64,000 nt of DNA from Terfezia claveryi (taxonomy: Eukaryota > Ascomycota > Pezizomycetes > Pezizales > Pezizaceae). The translations under genes were made by a program, and so were the position numbers. Below are positions 59,366 through 64,000 of this stretch, in pieces. The stretch covers positions 620,001 through 684,000 of the forward strand of contig WHUX01000006.1 in the NCBI GenBank assembly GCA_015179025.1, given 5' to 3'. The notes beneath the pieces were generated by a model, which worked only from the letters and a program-made list of their open reading frames with translations, did no database searches and was not told where the DNA came from. How positions within the stretch are numbered: position 1 is the stretch's first letter; the number at the start of each line of letters is the position of its first letter.

Positions 59366-61779
59366 ATGCCTTACGGTTATCACAACCTCATCCAAAACCA
59401 TTCTTCTTTCTCAACCTCACATCACCATCCTCGAAATACCCCACCACCTCGAGGGATGGATCAACCCACAGACCTGCTTTCCCTGGTACCTCCCCAGGAA
59501 ACCCCCAAAAAGAAAAAGGCGCCGAGTAAACGCAACCATAACCATCTCGGTGCACCGTCCACCGCTGGTTCGCATCCAGGTGGCAAGAGAATGTCTGGCA
59601 AGGAAAATGTTTCCGGAGACACAGATGGCGATTCTGATACCGACTGCGCTTCCAGTGCTCAAGAAGATGAAGAAGCAGATGACGAAAATGACGAAGACGG
59701 AGAAGAGCCTGCTGTAGACAGCCCTGCCAGCATGAACAGGAAGCGGAAATATAGTTACACTGATACTCATAGCCAAAGCGGTGCCGTATTTAAAGAGCCC
59801 ACAAACCTCATCGACGATATATTTGCTTCGAGCGGCACTACCGAGTCCACTGTTCAGCCGACGGGGCGTATTTCTAAGCAAAGGACATATAGTATGGCAA
59901 GCACTAATACAGTTCAGTCATCATCTATTGCATCTGAGTTTGACGACGGCGTTATCACTGAGACAGACGACGAACCCGACTACCCCCGCAAGAAAGTCAC
60001 TCGTCGCCTCTCTACCAGCGATGTGTTTGTGGAGCTCCAATCGAATGCAAGCGTATCGGGGGAGCTCGACATTGAAGCCATTATTGAGGACCTCAATCCT
60101 GATGATGACTCAGACATGACCGAAGGCGACGAGGACGATGGAGGTAACGATATAGACCATAACAGCCTCTCTGTGGACGATACGCCTGTTTTATCTGAAG
60201 AAGATGACGAGGAGATTGAAGAAGTAGAGGCCCAGGAGCTTGCTCGTGAGTTCGAGTTTGAGGGCCCCGACTTCCTTGTTGATGTTGCTGGTTCTCCTGG
60301 CATTCCACTTGAAGGTGATCATTCTATCTACGATGGGCTTCTGTTGGATGAGGATTGTTTCGGCGAGCCCGGACTGCCCAATGGGATTGATCCTCTTCAA
60401 TGGAATGATTTGTCTGGGTTCTTGTACTATGACTCCTTGGTCAATCATAATCTGTTCTCTGTTTCAGCCAGTCGTGAGGAAAGTCCAATATCACCTACTC
60501 CCTGCCCCGTTCGCGTCAAATCCCCTCTCATGGACCCTGAAGTCCTCCATTCTGATGAATGGTCTGACGGCGATGAAGACATCCTTGTTGATCCTGACCT
60601 TGACAACCCATTCTTCGAGATGCATGATCGTGCGGTTCGACATATGGTCAACAACATCAACAATATCAACAACCAACATTGGGGTCCCACCTGGATGGTA
60701 TCAGAAGACGAAAATGTATGGCAAGCTTTCGAGCCAGGAGATTCGTCTGAAGAGGAAGGCGAATCAAATGGCGAAGCTAGGAACTCTGACCAGGGAACTG
60801 AAGGTGATGAGGAGGACTATGACTGTGAGTCCACCTCTTGTTTTTTTGTTGTCGCCATATTAGGTTTAGCTGATGTTTGTGTTATTAAGCCGATGCAACT
60901 GATCTTGATGAAGATCTCCCGACTCCAACCCCTCAAAAGGATTCAAAGCTGAAGCGCTTGTCTAGTCCAACACCAAAGCCCCAAAAACTTCGCCGAGATC
61001 CCGCCAATAAAAACGGTCCACTTCTTGGTTCATGGATTGCCGACCCGGATCGCCCTATCTGTATCATTGATGGTACAAAGAAGACTGTTTTGATTCCCGT
61101 CAGCACAAAACGGTTCTCATTAGGTAGTGACTCATCATACCCTGATCCGTATACATTTGGTGAGAGTGACTTCGATGCCGGTGCTTTTGCCTATGGCGCA
61201 AACAACCCTACTCTTACCGGGATCAGTGAAGCCGCAGGAGGCTATATAAATGGAAATGCAATTTGTGGCCCATCAGAAGCCTTCAATCCATCTACTGATT
61301 TCCTTGACTTTGACGACCTCCTCAAAACCGAGTATGATGATGCAAACGAGGACAGTGTTGACGAAGAAGAGCAGATGCTTTCCATCGAGGATGTTCTTGC
61401 TCTATCGGAGAGCGAAGGTGATGGAGACAATGAAGATCAATCCGATGTCAATTTGACGCCTATTGCGAGAAAAACTAGAGATCTCATGGCTGGGGACAAC
61501 TCGGACGCCGAAACAATGTTGAACAGGTGGGACTCTGTTTCTGTGACAGCGTTTAGAAAGAGACAACAACAGCATAAGCAACGCTTAACTGGAGCAAGAA
61601 ACAAGGGCGCCCTGAAAGGCAAGCTCACCACCGCTAGCGATACCACCATGACTCCAGCTCGTAGACGGAAGATCAAAACAACAGCGCAGAAGCCAATTCC
61701 TATGAGCAGCAATAGGAGAAATAGGAAGGATGATACCCAGTGGTCGACAACCCTCCCTCCTTTGTTTGAAGCAATATAA
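59366..61779 (+). CDS. Uncharacterised large acidic, probably nuclear protein
   Basis: Two exons (59366-60824 and 60890-61779) join in phase and give 782 residues. The N-terminal part has basic patches (TPKKKKAPSKRNHN and NRKRKYSY), likely nuclear localisation signals. Asp/Glu-rich tracts at about 85-115 and 250-310 alternate with Ser/Thr regions. The second exon holds an ordered-looking block, GPLLGSWIADPDRPICIIDG followed by TKKTVLIPV, and ends with a basic tail rich in RRRK and NRRNRKDD. I do not recognise a family. The composition recalls transcriptional co-regulators such as fungal Ifh1-like proteins, but no diagnostic motif supports that. The ATG at 59366 is chosen as first in frame; another lies at 59457 (MDQPTDLL). 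Confidence 0.75.
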
Positions 61780-63238
61780 CTACTCTGCGTAGTCGAAAAG
61801 GCGGTTCTATGTGGATGTGCCATACATATATGCGGCGGCGTTTAATTATTCTGGAAGGTAGCGTTCGTTTGCGAACTTGCAGGGTGGTTGCACATCAATC
61901 CAGTCCAAGCTTGAGAACCGTACGACATAATACCAGGTCACACGTCCGACTCAGCATCGTGTTATAACGAACTCTTTCGAAACTGACGACTTAACGAAGA
62001 GTAGACTACGACATAGACAGATTATTTTTCTTCATTTGTTTTATCTTTTATCAGCTGTTCTTTTTTCTCCCATACTTTTCTTATCTATCCGGGATAAGAC
62101 TCACGGAAACTTAGTCAGAGATGTTTGGTTCAAAATATTCATGTATCTAATTTACGGATCTCTCCTAGGTGGTAAGTAAAGCAATGTCAACGTATTTCTT
62201 TTGTTTACTTTTTCCCTTTGTTTGGGCCCAAGGTTTTTAGCTCTTCTTGTATCATTCTAGGGTTGGCTTGCTTTCTGTGCACAAAAAGCTTTGTTTTACA
62301 TTGTATTCATTTTCATTTTCTTAGTACTTAGGATCTTATTTCTTTCCTTTTCTTACAAATTCTGATCCAAGTCCCGCTTACACTACCCGCCTACACTTCG
62401 ACAGAATTGATACTAGTGGCAGTACTTGATATTGTCACAGTTATTGATTTGCACTCTTAATTTCTTATTAGTTTCGGGTTGGAGGACCTTGGTTGACTGA
62501 TGGGTTGGGGCAAAAGTTGAGGAAAAGGTGTATAGTGAAATCAAGTTAAGTTTTATGATGGGAACGAAAAAAAGATCTCAGAGTAAGCGGGATACCTACG
62601 GTCACACATGGAGGAATATGGACCGGGAATGGATATGAGTTTCATCTCTTTTTTTTCTTTCTATATTTTCTTGTGTTTCATTTGGTTCTTTGACTACCTG
62701 GGCTTTTCGTTTTTTTTTTTTTTTTTTTTTTTTGTATTGGGCTTCTCATTATTGGGTTCTGGTGGTACCGCTCCGTGGGTCTCTGCGTAAAGAGGGGATA
62801 TGTTGTAGCCTTAGATGAGTGTGGGTTACTATCCGGGTATACTTATTAGAGGTTGCCAAATAACAAAAGGGTAGTGTTTTTTAAAGAAAAAAAGATTGAC
62901 ATGGTCTCTGTGGCGGTCCGGTAACGTACTCTACTGTAGGTTGACAAATGAAATGTGTACGAAAGACAACCATGCTTCCGAGATCAGGGTAACAGCTGGT
63001 AACAGCTTTCATTACAAGGTATCTTGATGTAACAAACATGCCAGTACTTCCTCCTCCACCGGCGAGAAGATAATTAACCAAGAGAGCTAAACACTGTCCC
63101 CCAATAGAACACTCCCCTAAAAAAATTAAAAATCCAAAGCCAACAAAAACAAACAAGGAAGGAAGAAATGGGTATCTACAACCACCACACCACATCTCTT
63201 ACAAGAACCACCAGCTCTCCTCCCGTTCAGCGTCACGT
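61780..63238. other. Convergent intergenic region
   Basis: It separates the acidic-protein gene from MUS81, whose 3' ends face each other. It is T-rich on the plus strand with a T run at about 62710-62733. Nothing coding was recognised; the ORF at 62881-63195 (-) has no motif. Confidence 0.55.
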
Positions 63239-64000
63239 CTACTCCCCCTTCCCCCACCAAACCTCACAAACCTTCCTACTCAACGTTGTCCCAATCCTCC
63301 TCCTCCCCACGCCCCTTGCCCCTACACCCTTCATTACCATCTCCCACCTCTCCCCCTCCGTCTTACAGCCTTCAAACGCCCCAAACAACTCTCCTGGCGT
63401 CTTCCACACCCTCTGAATCTCAATCGCCTTCTCAGCGCTAACCCCCCTAATACACATCAACATCTTCAAGAAAACATCTCTATGCGTCAATTGCCCACTT
63501 TTATCCACCAGCTCATTCCACGCATCATACTCAGGGTAAAAATCCTTTCCTGGGTACATCTGGGTGAGGTGCGGTTGCAGCCCCGTGATATACGTCTTGG
63601 AGCTGAGTAAATGGCTAGGGATTGGGTAAAGTGTCTGCTTCGCGTACAGTTTACTCAGGAAGCCATGCATCCTTGCCAGGTACCTAATTGAATCATCCAC
63701 CTTACTGGTCCTCTTCAAAAAAAATCCATTAACCACCTGCGTAGAACTAATGGCTGTATTCACGGCCTCGCGCATATACCGCCCATCATCCGCACCACCA
63801 CCACCATTCGATCTCCCAGGAACCCAATTCCCCAGATCTTCGATTAGATAGATGATATTCTTGACTCCGGACCTTCTCAACCTCCACTTTTGCTCATGGA
63901 ATCGTCCATCTTTGATACTGCCAACAAGATCATCCATTCGCTTCCGCTCAATGACATAATCTAAGATTAACTCCTTCCCAGATGTATTGTGTCGTGCGAC
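63239..64000 (-). CDS. MUS81: MUS81 structure-specific endonuclease, C-terminal part
   Basis: The catalytic subunit of Mus81-Eme1, an XPF-family nuclease that cuts branched DNA such as stalled forks and recombination intermediates in the nucleus. Only the last 253 codons are in the window; the gene starts beyond 64000. The reading begins VARHNTSGKELILDYVIERK, then RMDDLVGSIKDGRFHEQK. This is the XPF nuclease motif ERKxxDD followed by its conserved continuation. YLIEDLG and a TVxxTQ-like INTAISSTQVVNGFFLKRT follow. The C-terminal part, MYPGKDFYPEYDAWN and on to LTHRDVFLKMLMCIRGVSAEKA, is the helix-hairpin-helix region. The stop is at 63239. No break was seen, and a single uninterrupted exon covers the part visible. 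Confidence 0.95.
   Translation of the reverse strand, partial: VARHNTSGKELILDYVIERKRMDDLVGSIKDGRFHEQKWRLRRSGVKNIIYLIEDLGNWVPGRSNGGGGADDGRYMREAVNTAISSTQVVNGFFLKRTSKVDDSIRYLARMHGFLSKLYAKQTLYPIPSHLLSSKTYITGLQPHLTQMYPGKDFYPEYDAWNELVDKSGQLTHRDVFLKMLMCIRGVSAEKAIEIQRVWKTPGELFGAFEGCKTEGERWEMVMKGVGARGVGRRRIGTTLSRKVCEVWWGKGE

Noticed and set aside
1..64000. tRNA and rRNA genes
   Set aside because: Scanned by eye for B-box-like GGTTCRA contexts with a matching stem; none was convincing. A covariance-model search would be decisive.

Overview
The window is nuclear DNA from a filamentous ascomycete. Coding sequences are interrupted by short GT-AG introns of about 50 to 215 nt. The proteins match Pezizomycotina families: a CreA-type repressor, an SMC2 with canonical N-terminal exons, an S6K/Psk1-like kinase and a STRIPAK MOB3. 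Genes lie on both strands, and intergenic spaces are unusually wide (up to about 9.9 kb), with small inverted-repeat elements and long homopolymer runs. That spacing would fit Pezizomycetes or a relative, but this is inference only. No bacterial, viral, CRISPR or biosynthetic-cluster content was recognised.

Layout. At 1.5-2.7 kb (-) lies a CreA/Mig1-type C2H2 repressor. It is followed by a gene-poor stretch to 12.6 kb. At 12.6-17.2 kb (+) are mitoribosomal protein uL29m (MRPL4), an unusual long Rab GDI and a CUE1-like ER membrane protein. SMC2 of condensin occupies 17.7-21.7 kb (+). After a 3.3 kb AT-rich gap, a kinesin lies at 25.1-27.8 kb (-), with a hexanucleotide array coding for Ser-Gln repeats inside its motor domain. 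At 29.4-35.2 kb (+) are a small acidic protein, a PHD-finger plus winged-helix protein and mitochondrial DnaJ (Mdj1). The 35.2-37.1 kb gap holds two adjacent inverted-repeat elements; one is a clean 226 bp MITE with CAGT termini and TA flanks. A Psk1-like AGC kinase lies at 37.1-39.3 kb (-) and a MOB3/phocein with a very long charged tail at 41.2-43.0 kb (-). An E2 ubiquitin-conjugating enzyme lies at 43.5-44.2 kb (+) and SEC11 signal peptidase at 44.7-45.4 kb (-). A second gene-poor stretch has one small hypothetical ORF. At 50.3-53.6 kb (+) is a TBC-domain Rab GAP. After another 5.8 kb gap comes an uncharacterised acidic protein at 59.4-61.8 kb (+). The C-terminal part of MUS81 nuclease runs off the right edge (-).

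The genes are mostly conserved housekeeping functions: carbon repression, mitochondrial translation and folding, Rab cycling (GDI and GAP), ER degradation and signal-peptide cleavage, chromosome structure and repair, TOR/STRIPAK signalling, and a motor. They do not form one pathway. Exon boundaries given here were deduced by reading frame, splice consensus and family similarity, and each splice set was checked for phase.

Three genes (CUE1-like, the small acidic protein, MDJ1) each need a one-base shift beside a G-rich run to give the expected C-terminus. Either the assembly has homopolymer errors or these genes are mutated. The most distinctive biology is the divergent GDI with about 60 extra residues, the Ser-Gln array in the kinesin motor, and the two inverted-repeat elements.
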